Below are positions 23,791 through 32,634 of a stretch of 42,577 bases of DNA, one piece after another; position 1 is the first letter of the stretch; the number at the start of each line of letters is the position of its first letter. The notes beneath the pieces are model-generated. The model searched no databases, was not told the DNA's origin, and saw only the letters and a program-made list of their open reading frames with translations. This DNA is from an uncultured Lachnospiraceae bacterium. Its GTDB lineage: Bacteria > Bacillota > Clostridia > Lachnospirales > Lachnospiraceae. The stretch covers positions 1-42,577 of the forward strand of contig CAMWGV010000022.1 in NCBI GenBank assembly GCA_947173945.1, written 5' to 3'. The translations under genes and the position numbers were made by a program.

Positions 23791-25794
23791 ATGTTAAGAA
23801 ATCAAAGAAACAGATTTAAGGTAATCGTTTTTACGACTGCCTTATTTGTTTTTTGTATGGCTGGATGTACCAAGGCAAATAAGGACAATATGACGGGAAC
23901 GGCGGAATCTGTCGGTCAGACAGAGGATGTACGAAATGACAATGAACGGCGTAACAGTCCATTGTCGGAGACGGATTATGCCATTGGAAAGAAACCTGTG
24001 GGTGACACCGGAAATTTATATGAGCTTTGTCTTGTCCCTGAGGGTGGGGCTGTGATGATGTGCTATATGGGAACATATGGTGGTGATCTTTTGGTTGTAT
24101 ATCAGCTTGAGGATGGCAGGAATTACATTGTCAGAATAAATCCGCTTACCATGATGGAGGAGGCGAAGTCAGAGCTTCCTGATGGTATATATGCGAATAA
24201 TGGGGTATTCGTAACGACAGGTGGAATGGTAGCTGTGTGCAATCAGATGAGTGGGGATATTTATTTGCTGAACGAAGACCTGTCGGAGTATGACAGAATA
24301 TCCTTTGGACAGTCTGATATGCTGATAAAGTACGTTTCACAGGATTTATCCCGTATTATTTATGAAGATTACGAGACAGGAACGGTTTGTTCTTACGATT
24401 CAGCGACAGGAGAGAAAGTTATTCTGTATGGGGACGATAAGGAGGAAGGCGTTTTCTACTATGTGTCAGGTGTGTATGAGGCGGACAACTGTGTTTTGAT
24501 TGGGAAAAGCAGAGAGGGAGATGCTGAGCCGGACTGTCGCCTGATTCGGATGGATACAGGAGAAGTGGTCCAAAGCTATACGACTGATTTAAGTAAGCTG
24601 GAGGTGGCAGAAAACTTTTATATAGCATACTGTGGTGTGGGCTGTCTGACGGAGATTGTGTTTGGAAATGTGAACAGTGATACCCCTGAGATACTCGCTT
24701 TTGCAGATTATGAAGAATACGATTACAGATATACAGATGCGGAGAACAAAGTTGTGATATCCCGTAAGGAGCGTATTGCCGGGGATGAAAAGCAGGCTGT
24801 ATTGAGCTTTTATCGTCTGGACTTGGGACTGAAGCAATACGAGCTGACGGTTCCGCACTCGGATACAGAGTTTGTTTCTGATTTCATGACGTATATTGAA
24901 AATGATGAGCTTGTAATTTTTGAGATGATAGGAGCGTCATCGGGAACAGTCTATGTCTGGGATTTGCTGGCAGAGAACAGTGCGTGCGGGGATGAAAAAA
25001 ATTATGTATGTAAGTGGCAGGGAAAAAATCCGGCGGATGAGGACGAGATGGAGGAGCTGCGTGGGCAGGCACAGGAAATTGGGGAGCGCCACGGAGTGGA
25101 AATATACATTGGGGATGCGGTTAAGGAATGTACGACAGATACTTATGAGTATGTAACGACGGATAATGTTGTGCGTATCCGGCAGGCACTTTCCATATTG
25201 GACAGGGCGTTGGAACGGTATCCGGATGGGATGCTTGCCCAACTGGATGATGATTTTGGGGGTGTTCTTAAAATTTATCTGGCAGGAGACATTTTGCCGG
25301 CAGATGATATGTCAATTGATACGGCGGTAGGTGTGCAGAATACATTGTGGGAGGATACACATCTGGTGCTTGATATCAATAGTGTATATGATTATGAGAG
25401 CGCGATTTATCATGAAATTTTTCATGCAATAGAGAATCATCTTAATATTACAGATGAAGGCTGTATAGATGATGTGATGTGGGATTCCTATAATCCACCT
25501 GATTTTGTTTATGATTATGATTATATAGAAAATCAGGGGTCGGATGATTTTACATATGTTGTAGGCGATACAGAAGAGCCGGTATATTTTATAGACATAT
25601 ATTCCAAGAGTTTTCCACTCGAGGACCGTGCACGGGTTATGGAGTATGCCATGATGGAAGAAAAATTGCAAACGGGATATTTCAGTGGGGAGCATTTGAG
25701 AAATAAGGTTAAATATTTGAGCAATCAGATCAGAGCCGGCTTTGATACAACGGGCTGGCCGGAGGTTACGGATTGGGAAATCTGGATACGGTAG
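23791..25794 (+). CDS. Lipoprotein with HExxH zinc-peptidase motif (667 aa)
   Basis: The signal sequence ends in a lipobox MAGC (Cys26), so it is anchored outside. Residues of about 60-400 contain repeated beta-strand blades (DLLVVYQLEDGRNYIVRINP, GDIYLLNEDLSEYDRISFG) suggesting a beta-propeller. A C-terminal domain has HEIFH with His541, Glu542 and His545, and a downstream SKSFPLEDRARVMEY around Glu611, fitting the third ligand of a gluzincin. Closest recalled proteins are unnamed Lachnospiraceae-type lipoproteins of this plan. It has AGGAGG before ATG 23791 and stands alone. It may process cell-surface or secreted proteins; neither substrate nor activity can be read from the sequence. Confidence 0.7.
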   Translation: MLRNQRNRFKVIVFTTALFVFCMAGCTKANKDNMTGTAESVGQTEDVRNDNERRNSPLSETDYAIGKKPVGDTGNLYELCLVPEGGAVMMCYMGTYGGDLLVVYQLEDGRNYIVRINPLTMMEEAKSELPDGIYANNGVFVTTGGMVAVCNQMSGDIYLLNEDLSEYDRISFGQSDMLIKYVSQDLSRIIYEDYETGTVCSYDSATGEKVILYGDDKEEGVFYYVSGVYEADNCVLIGKSREGDAEPDCRLIRMDTGEVVQSYTTDLSKLEVAENFYIAYCGVGCLTEIVFGNVNSDTPEILAFADYEEYDYRYTDAENKVVISRKERIAGDEKQAVLSFYRLDLGLKQYELTVPHSDTEFVSDFMTYIENDELVIFEMIGASSGTVYVWDLLAENSACGDEKNYVCKWQGKNPADEDEMEELRGQAQEIGERHGVEIYIGDAVKECTTDTYEYVTTDNVVRIRQALSILDRALERYPDGMLAQLDDDFGGVLKIYLAGDILPADDMSIDTAVGVQNTLWEDTHLVLDINSVYDYESAIYHEIFHAIENHLNITDEGCIDDVMWDSYNPPDFVYDYDYIENQGSDDFTYVVGDTEEPVYFIDIYSKSFPLEDRARVMEYAMMEEKLQTGYFSGEHLRNKVKYLSNQIRAGFDTTGWPEVTDWEIWIR

Positions 25795-25841
25795 CTGGAA
25801 TTCCAGTATCTTCCTGATTTGCATGCATAGTCTTTTTCTAC

Positions 25842-25870
25842 TTGTTTTATTCGACAAAATATATTAAAAT
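25842..25870 (+). promoter_or_regulatory. Promoter of the condensin-like operon
   Basis: TTGTTT at 25842-25847 and TAAAAT at 25865-25870, spaced by 17 bp, almost a copy of the promoter at 23729. Confidence 0.55.
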
Positions 25871-25880
25871 CTAATTAATT

Positions 25881-25911
25881 ATGCACAATATTTTGTGGGT
25901 GAATTGTGCAT
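25881..25911 (+). promoter_or_regulatory. Perfect 9-bp inverted repeat, operator or leader hairpin
   Basis: ATGCACAAT at 25881-25889 and ATTGTGCAT at 25903-25911 are perfectly inverted with a 13-bp centre. The element starts about 10 bp after the -10, at the likely transcription start, and is 50 bp before the first gene. It fits a repressor operator or a 5' hairpin. Confidence 0.5.
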
Positions 25912-25961
25912 TCGGTAAAATCAAACGAAAACAACAGGAAAGATATTGGTAGAAGCGTATT

Positions 25962-27503
25962 ATGGCACTTAAGCATGTTATGATTAACGATATAATTTCT
26001 GAGCACAGCGAGCGTATGCAGAATCTGAAAAAGTATTATCCGTTTTTTGTGCTCAGCGAGACTACGTTTTCCCAGTACAAGGAAGGAAAGTACAGCTTCC
26101 TTGATATGGGTTATATAACTATGGCATCACTGCGCTTTTTTATTAATGAAAACAACTTCCATGAGAAGGATATAACATATGACGAATATGAGAGCTTTCT
26201 TCTTGAACTTCTTAAGCGGGATTTTGGTATTGATGAGGAGCCGGAGGAAGAAAAACAGCTTGTGCTTTACATTTTTGACAAGCTGAAAAATGACGGACGG
26301 GCATTTGAATTTAAATTTTATGACCCCGAGGCAAAAAACAGTAAAATTGCAAGGGTAAAGCTGATTGACAGCAAGGTAGGAGACGGTACGGTATATTATT
26401 ACATAACTGCTGAGGGCATAGAATTTTATCTTGATACAAAGGAGATTAAGGACGAAAGCAAAATAAACGTGTCACAGCTTTTGCTTGAAAAAATGATTAG
26501 CTCCAGCAACTTCAAGGGTGGTATCGATGTTGTCAAGCGTATCAATAGTCAGGTGATACAGCTTTCACTTGAGAAGGAGCGTGTGCTCAAGCTTCTGGGC
26601 ATCGATGTTTTTGAGGGAAATAAAGCATATGAGCAGTATATGGCTACTACTGCAAAATGGTTTAACGATGAGCAAAAGCTTTTTGCAAAGAATAAGGCAT
26701 TGGTAGACAAGGCGGTTGAACGGGCTGCCTATGAAAATGTTGAGGGCGGAAAATCAAAAGCACTTGAGGATATAGGCAAACTTGAGACGGAACTTAAGAA
26801 GACAATATACAATCATAGCAGACTGATTTCTGAGACTATGGAGCTTACAAAGCTTGCAGACTCCATAATCAGCAGGGCGAAGCTTACGAGATTAAGACCC
26901 GTATTTGATTTCAGGCAGATGCTGCTTGAGATGATGAACAAGGACATGCCCGGCGGCATGGAGCATGTGATTCTGCCATTTTTAACTCCAAAGCTTGGAA
27001 AATCATTTTCAATCCGAAGCATAGATAATATGCTTTCCCTGAAAAATGATGATAAGGACAAGGGAGAAAAGATTGAGAAAAATGTTCTGGATGCTTCTTT
27101 TGAATATGAGGATGAAATATTAGATAGAAAAATATCAAGAAACTTCTACATGATATTTATGGAGCTTCTTGACCAGATAAAAAAATGGAATGAGCTGGGG
27201 CTGAAAGAATTTAACGGAATTCTTGAAATTAAATTCGGAAATGAAATATATTCAAACAGGGATTACTATTCATTTCTTGTTCACCTTGCGGGGAAAAATT
27301 CCTACAATATAAACAAAATGCTGGAAAAGCAGGATACACTTTTAGAGGAAATGGTTGCGGAACATATGACGGATGAAGATATAACACGATTCGGGGATAT
27401 GGCATTCACCATAAGAATGAACAGCGAAAATGTTATAGAGCTTAAGACAGACGAGGATATGTCCTATGTTACTGATATGATTTTTGAAAGGGGGAACGGG
27501 TAA
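25962..27503 (+). CDS. Condensin kleisin-like subunit, MukF/JetA type (513 aa)
   Basis: A soluble, mostly helical protein. Residues 1-110 look like winged-helix material (SFLDMGYITMASLRFFINE), followed by a region with a beta hairpin (VYYYITAEGIEFYL, about 140-160). A conserved-looking helical core follows, SNFKGGIDVVKRINSQVIQL (about 188-207), then long coiled helices to about 320. JetA/MukF proteins link the SMC heads and share this order of wHTH, helical bundle and C-terminal wHTH. Gene order (this, a 237-residue protein, then the SMC-like protein) is that of JetABC/MksFEB. A weak ribosome site GGTAGAAG precedes ATG 25962. Sequence-level membership in the JetA family is from context and layout, so moderate confidence. 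Confidence 0.65.
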   Translation: MALKHVMINDIISEHSERMQNLKKYYPFFVLSETTFSQYKEGKYSFLDMGYITMASLRFFINENNFHEKDITYDEYESFLLELLKRDFGIDEEPEEEKQLVLYIFDKLKNDGRAFEFKFYDPEAKNSKIARVKLIDSKVGDGTVYYYITAEGIEFYLDTKEIKDESKINVSQLLLEKMISSSNFKGGIDVVKRINSQVIQLSLEKERVLKLLGIDVFEGNKAYEQYMATTAKWFNDEQKLFAKNKALVDKAVERAAYENVEGGKSKALEDIGKLETELKKTIYNHSRLISETMELTKLADSIISRAKLTRLRPVFDFRQMLLEMMNKDMPGGMEHVILPFLTPKLGKSFSIRSIDNMLSLKNDDKDKGEKIEKNVLDASFEYEDEILDRKISRNFYMIFMELLDQIKKWNELGLKEFNGILEIKFGNEIYSNRDYYSFLVHLAGKNSYNINKMLEKQDTLLEEMVAEHMTDEDITRFGDMAFTIRMNSENVIELKTDEDMSYVTDMIFERGNG

Positions 27504-27505
27504 AA

Positions 27506-28219
27506 ATGGAAGAGAGAAGTCTTGACAAGGCATTGGATATTTATTCAACACTTATAACAGGACAGGAAGTGTCCCGTTCCAATCCGGATACAAGAGAACT
27601 TTATGAGGAGTATTACAGTAATCAGGCCGTTTTTGATATAACGGGCAGGCTGATGAAAAAGTTAAATTTAAATATATACGAATATGAGGATGCCATTTAC
27701 ATAACAGCAGGAGACGGAAACAGAATATTCGGTTACACAAATGACGATATGAAAAAAATGCTTGGGCTCAGGCTGAACAAGGAGCTTTATATGGCATATT
27801 TTATCATGTACAATGCACTGTTATCGTTTTATCAGGACTCCTCATCCTATCAGGTTAAGGAATATGTTAAACAGGAGGATATACTGGAACAGGTAACCTC
27901 ATATCTGTCAACGATAACATCTGATATATCTGTTTATTCCATGGATGAGCTTGCGGAGGACAGCTTCAAGACTATTGCACTTTTGTGGGATGAGCTTCCG
28001 GTTGTAACATCCGATGACAAGGATAAAAACAGGGCATCGAGAGCTTCACGCGTGGGACTTATTAAGCTTACCTTCAATTTTCTGGTAGCACAAAAGCTTT
28101 TTGTTGAGGTTGAGGACAGATATTACCCGACAAAGAGATTTAAGGCGATTGCGGAAAATTATTTCGAGGAGTATAAGGGAAGAATCTATAAGGTGCTTGG
28201 AGGTGAAACGGATGCCTAG
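27506..28219 (+). CDS. Condensin accessory subunit, MukE/JetB type (237 aa)
   Basis: It starts 2 bp after the previous gene and overlaps the next by 8 bp. The protein is helical with two probable winged helices: one around 40-75 (YEYEDAIYITAGDGNRIFGY) and one near the end, where LIKLTFNFLVAQKLFVEVED and YYPTKRFKAIAENYFEEY look like a helix-turn-helix with wing. MukE/JetB subunits are small tandem-wHTH proteins that bind the kleisin and DNA. It resembles what I recall as the DUF6063 family that sits beside JetA-like genes. No enzymatic motif. Confidence 0.6.
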   Translation: MEERSLDKALDIYSTLITGQEVSRSNPDTRELYEEYYSNQAVFDITGRLMKKLNLNIYEYEDAIYITAGDGNRIFGYTNDDMKKMLGLRLNKELYMAYFIMYNALLSFYQDSSSYQVKEYVKQEDILEQVTSYLSTITSDISVYSMDELAEDSFKTIALLWDELPVVTSDDKDKNRASRASRVGLIKLTFNFLVAQKLFVEVEDRYYPTKRFKAIAENYFEEYKGRIYKVLGGETDA

Positions 28220-31200
28220 TATAAACAGGATAAGAGTGAATAATGTCAAGTATAATTTTGGCACCCAGTTTTACGATGATTTTACAATGAGAATGTACGG
28301 AAAGAACACACTTTATGACCTTGCAAATGGTGGTGGTAAAAGTGTGCTTATGCTTCTTTTGCTCCAAAACATGATACCAAACTGTACCTTGGATGAAAAA
28401 CAGCCGATAGAAAAGCTTTTCAGAACAGGAAACGGAAATACAACAATTCATTCCTTAGTGGAGTGGAAGCTGGATAAAAACGATAGCAGCGAAGGCTACA
28501 GATATATGACAACAGGCTTCTGTGCAAGAAAGGCAAAGGAGTCGGGGGATGAGGGTGAAACGTCAAAGGACGTGGCATCCATTGAATACTTTAATTATTG
28601 CATTTTCTATCGGGAGTATAATAAAAACGATATCATTAATCTCCCTCTTGCCAAAGATGGAGAACGGGTAACTTTTCAGGGACTTAGAAACTATCTCAAG
28701 GAGCTGGAGCACAGGGATATGTCTCTGAAGGTGCAGGTATTTGACAGAAAGGGTGAATACCAGAGATTTATAAGCGACTTTGGGCTCCATGAGAGTCAGT
28801 GGGAAATTATAAGAGGTATAAATAAAACCGAGGGACATGTAAGAACCTACTTTGAGAATAACTATAAGACAACAAGGCGTGTCGTTGAGGACCTTCTCAT
28901 TGAAGAAATTATTGAAAAAGCATTTATGGTAAAGACACAGCGTGAGGAGTCAGGAGATGCCGCTATGGCAAAAATGCTCATGGATATAAAGGAGCAGCTT
29001 ACCATACTTGCGCAAAAGAAAAAGGATATCGCAGGGTATGACCGTCAGATTGAGCTTGTTGGAACTCTGTCCGACAAGGTCGCTTCGTTCATGGATTTAT
29101 ATGAGGAAAAAAGCAGGCTTGAAAAGCTTATGGCAAACATATATGTTACAGGGGAGGAGTTTGCCAAAAATGATGAGGAAATGATGGAGCAGCTTGCAAA
29201 AGAACGGGACGACAAGCGTAATCAGAAGGACGAGCAGAGAAAATATATGGAGTGTCTGAAGGTTGCAAGAGACAAAAATAAGCTGGATGAGCTGAAGGAC
29301 AAGCTTGAACAGTCACAGGCAGCCTACGCGGAGACTTCAGATAAGCTGGCAGAATTAAATGATGATCTCAATTTAAAAGAAGCAATCAATGAATATGTTG
29401 ACTACCTTGCTGACAGGAAAAAATATCATCAGAATGATGCAATTATAAAAACAATGATGTCACAGACACCGTTTGACAGGGAGCTTTTATTTTCATATAC
29501 CTACAATTTGAAAATGAGAATGGATACCGCCATGACTGAGCTGAACAGCAAGATAAGTTCCATAAAGGAAGAGCTTGCAAAGAAAAAAGCGGAACGGGAA
29601 TCGGAGAAGAAGCTTCTTCAGGAGGCGATGGTGGAGCAGGAGGTTGCCGTAAACATAAAAAAAGCCTATGATGAGGAAATCTTTACACTTTCGGAGCAGC
29701 TTGCAGAGCTTAAAATGTCAATGAGCACCCTCAATTTTGCAACTCCCGGTGAACACCTTGATCAGGTGGAAGAGGAAATAAATGATTTGGCATGGAAGCT
29801 TGAGGATAACCAGTCGAAGCTTAAGGATAATAATGAAAAGCTGAGTGATGCCAAGATTAAGCTGTCAAAGCTTGAACTGGAAAAGGCAGAAAATGATAAA
29901 CTTATTGTCAGGCTTGAGGCTAAGGAAAAGGAATATGATGAGGCGTGTCAGAAGCTGGAAAATATACGGACTGTTTATGGATGCGAAGACCAGACAAAGC
30001 TTACCTCTGTGATTACGGATAGAATAACATCTACTGTTCTTGAAAATGCTGCAATAAAGGATGAGATTGAGCTTAGAAAAAAGAGAGCAAAGCTTTTGGA
30101 GGAGGGCAGAATAATATCTGCATCTGCTGCCGCAAAGAAACTGATTGATTATCTTGAAACGAGACATGGCATCTCTGCCATGTTTGGTATGGATTATCTG
30201 TCGGCACTTCCTGTAGACAAACAGAAGGAGCTGTTGGAAATAAATCCGGAACTTCCGTATGGTCTGTTAATAAAAGAATATGACATGGTCAAGGATGATC
30301 CGAATATTGTCAAGGTTGATACAGGCAGTGAGATTGTTAACATTTATGATATGGATGCCATAGAAGACAAGGCACTTGTTTTGGGGGAAAATATAATCAG
30401 TGTCCACGCAACAAAGGATTTTCTCACCGCAGACGATACAAGAGAAAAGCTTTTGGGTGAAGAAAATGAAAACATACGTGAGCTTGAAATGAAAACCGAA
30501 TTCAAGGAGGAAATGCTCACAGCGTACAGGCAGGATCAGCAGTTTGTTATACGAATGCAGGACAGCGAGCTTATGGAGGCAGGAAGAAGGCTTCGTGATG
30601 CAAGAATGCTTATGTATGACCAGGATGCTGAAATTGCCACCTGTAGGGAAAATATCAAGGAGATAAAACGTGCGATTTCCGCATTGGAGGAAAAGAATGA
30701 GGAAATCAGAAAGCAGTATGACGAAAAAATGGGCGATGTGGGACGTCTGGATGCTGCGACAAGGCTGGCGGATATGGTAAATGAAAAGGAAGCCATATCA
30801 GAAGAGTGCAGGGAAAAGATAGACAGGCTGGAGGAAGAAATCAGGGCAAAGCAGGCATTGATTTCCGACACGGACAAAACGGATGATGAGGATAATGCAA
30901 ATCTTGCCACACTGGAAAAAAAGCTTCAGGATATGATGACAGAGTGGGATGTGTACTATAAGCCATATTACAACATTGATGTGGAGTATGAGGTGAGTAC
31001 TCTGAGTGATGATGAGATAAAGGCACGATTTACTGCAATGCTCAATGAAAATAAAGGCGACATGAAAACCATAGAGGATAAAAAGCTGGTTATGGAAACA
31101 CTGAAAAATTCTATGGACAGAACGTTAAAGGGCATTGAAAAAAGAGGAATAAGTGCTGCCATGCTTGAGGAGTATGAAAACAAAAACCTCATATATTTGT

Positions 31201-32615
31201 CGGATGATGAAATGCTTGATAGTTGCAGGAAGAATATAAGTGGGCAGAAGGAAAGATTAAAGCTGCTTGAAACCGAAAGAAAAGAGCTTGAAAAGGCAAT
31301 CAGCCGTCTGGAAGGAAGTATAGAGTATGCAGTAAGCAATATCGAGGCGGCATTTGGTGAATATACAGAACAGCAGGCGACACAGTCAGAAATCGTCACG
31401 AACCTTAAAAATGGAAAAGAAATGCTGGAGAGGCTTGAGGCAGAAGCAAAAGAATGTGATGCTCGTTATAGAAGCTACATGAAGCAGCAGGGATATATGG
31501 TAGACCTGTATAAGGATGTACAGAGAATTATAGTGACGCATGACATAAGCATGGAGCAGGCAAAGCCGATTGCAGAGGACAAGGATAAGCTCCGTACAAT
31601 TTTTGAAGACAACCTTTTGCTTTATGACAAGAGCAATAAGTCTATTGAAAAGGCGAAAAACGAGCTTCTCAGATTTAAGGGAAATACGGCGGCAAGTCTT
31701 GACAGTATGGAGGTTTATGAGCTGGCGGCAACAATAAGAAATGACGTGTCAATACCGGAAAACTTTGATATGGCAAGCGAGCTTATGAATAACCTGAAAG
31801 CAATAGCGGATTATATTAAGCTTGAAAAAGACAGGGTAGAGAAAAGCCTTGTGGACATGGAGACAATTAAGGAGAACTTTGAGGAGCAGTGTCTGCAAAG
31901 ATGTCTGGATGTGAAAACAGAGCTGGATAAACTTCCGAAGCTATCCAGAATAGTTGTGGATGGAGAAGCAATCCAGATGGTTGGACTGACGATACCGTAT
32001 GTGAAGGATGAGTTCCTGAAGCAGAGAATGTCTGATTATATTGACAGGATTGTGGCACAGGCTGACGACTACGAAAATGACAAAGATAGAATAAAATTTA
32101 TAAGAGGAAGCCTTGCATTAAAGAAGCTGTTTGGTGTTATTGTAACAGACATGAATGGAATTAAGCTGAGCCTTTACAAGCGTGAACGCATAAAGGAACA
32201 GAGCAGGTATTTAAGATACGAGGAGGCTGTGGGAAGCACCGGACAGTCTCAGGGTATATACATACAGTTTCTCGTCTCAATTATCAATTATATATCAGGT
32301 ATGTATCAGCTTGGTAATGAAGACGTGAGGACAAAGACTATATTTATTGATAACCCTTTTGGTGCAGCAAAGGATGTGTACATATGGGAACCGATATTTG
32401 CGCTGCTTGCAGCAAACAATGTCCAGCTTATTGTTCCGGCAAGAGGCGCTACACCGGCAATAACAGGACGGTTCGACGTGAATTATATTCTCGGGCAGCA
32501 GATGATGGGCGGACGACAGCTTACGGTTGTATGCGATTACACAAGCAAGGCCAACCAGGAGGAATTAGAATACAAAGATTTAGAGTTTGAGCAGGTTAGC
32601 TTCGACTTTATTTAG
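28212..32615 (+). CDS. SMC-like condensin ATPase, MukB/JetC type (1467 aa)
   Basis: A very long protein with an N-terminal ATPase half: Walker A ANGGGKSVLMLLLLQNM near residues 40-55. Long coiled coils (about 260-640 and 770-1250) flank a hinge-like globular part (about 645-760, containing GISAMFGMDYLSALPVDKQK). The C-terminal ATPase half has signature-like GSTGQSQGIYIQFL and Walker B TIFIDNPFGAAKD. In standard SMC/JetC heads the Asp is followed by a catalytic Glu; here Asn stands in its place. ATG 28212, 8 nt after GGAGG and overlapping the previous stop, is preferred over ATG 28101. With the two previous genes it forms a full MukBEF/JetABC-like complex, for DNA loop extrusion or plasmid/phage defence. 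No JetD follows. Confidence 0.8.
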   Translation: MPSINRIRVNNVKYNFGTQFYDDFTMRMYGKNTLYDLANGGGKSVLMLLLLQNMIPNCTLDEKQPIEKLFRTGNGNTTIHSLVEWKLDKNDSSEGYRYMTTGFCARKAKESGDEGETSKDVASIEYFNYCIFYREYNKNDIINLPLAKDGERVTFQGLRNYLKELEHRDMSLKVQVFDRKGEYQRFISDFGLHESQWEIIRGINKTEGHVRTYFENNYKTTRRVVEDLLIEEIIEKAFMVKTQREESGDAAMAKMLMDIKEQLTILAQKKKDIAGYDRQIELVGTLSDKVASFMDLYEEKSRLEKLMANIYVTGEEFAKNDEEMMEQLAKERDDKRNQKDEQRKYMECLKVARDKNKLDELKDKLEQSQAAYAETSDKLAELNDDLNLKEAINEYVDYLADRKKYHQNDAIIKTMMSQTPFDRELLFSYTYNLKMRMDTAMTELNSKISSIKEELAKKKAERESEKKLLQEAMVEQEVAVNIKKAYDEEIFTLSEQLAELKMSMSTLNFATPGEHLDQVEEEINDLAWKLEDNQSKLKDNNEKLSDAKIKLSKLELEKAENDKLIVRLEAKEKEYDEACQKLENIRTVYGCEDQTKLTSVITDRITSTVLENAAIKDEIELRKKRAKLLEEGRIISASAAAKKLIDYLETRHGISAMFGMDYLSALPVDKQKELLEINPELPYGLLIKEYDMVKDDPNIVKVDTGSEIVNIYDMDAIEDKALVLGENIISVHATKDFLTADDTREKLLGEENENIRELEMKTEFKEEMLTAYRQDQQFVIRMQDSELMEAGRRLRDARMLMYDQDAEIATCRENIKEIKRAISALEEKNEEIRKQYDEKMGDVGRLDAATRLADMVNEKEAISEECREKIDRLEEEIRAKQALISDTDKTDDEDNANLATLEKKLQDMMTEWDVYYKPYYNIDVEYEVSTLSDDEIKARFTAMLNENKGDMKTIEDKKLVMETLKNSMDRTLKGIEKRGISAAMLEEYENKNLIYLSDDEMLDSCRKNISGQKERLKLLETERKELEKAISRLEGSIEYAVSNIEAAFGEYTEQQATQSEIVTNLKNGKEMLERLEAEAKECDARYRSYMKQQGYMVDLYKDVQRIIVTHDISMEQAKPIAEDKDKLRTIFEDNLLLYDKSNKSIEKAKNELLRFKGNTAASLDSMEVYELAATIRNDVSIPENFDMASELMNNLKAIADYIKLEKDRVEKSLVDMETIKENFEEQCLQRCLDVKTELDKLPKLSRIVVDGEAIQMVGLTIPYVKDEFLKQRMSDYIDRIVAQADDYENDKDRIKFIRGSLALKKLFGVIVTDMNGIKLSLYKRERIKEQSRYLRYEEAVGSTGQSQGIYIQFLVSIINYISGMYQLGNEDVRTKTIFIDNPFGAAKDVYIWEPIFALLAANNVQLIVPARGATPAITGRFDVNYILGQQMMGGRQLTVVCDYTSKANQEELEYKDLEFEQVSFDFI

Positions 32616-32634
32616 ATAAGGGGATTAGTGGATT

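Noticed and set aside
25312-25857. Minus-strand frame of 181 codons opposite the lipoprotein end
   Set aside because: Antisense to a well-formed gene, no ribosome site, low-complexity Ile-rich sequence.
28101-28211. Longer start for the SMC-like gene at 28101
   Set aside because: The extra 37 codons lie in another frame of the preceding gene; ATG 28212 has GGAGG and starts the family-like N-terminus.
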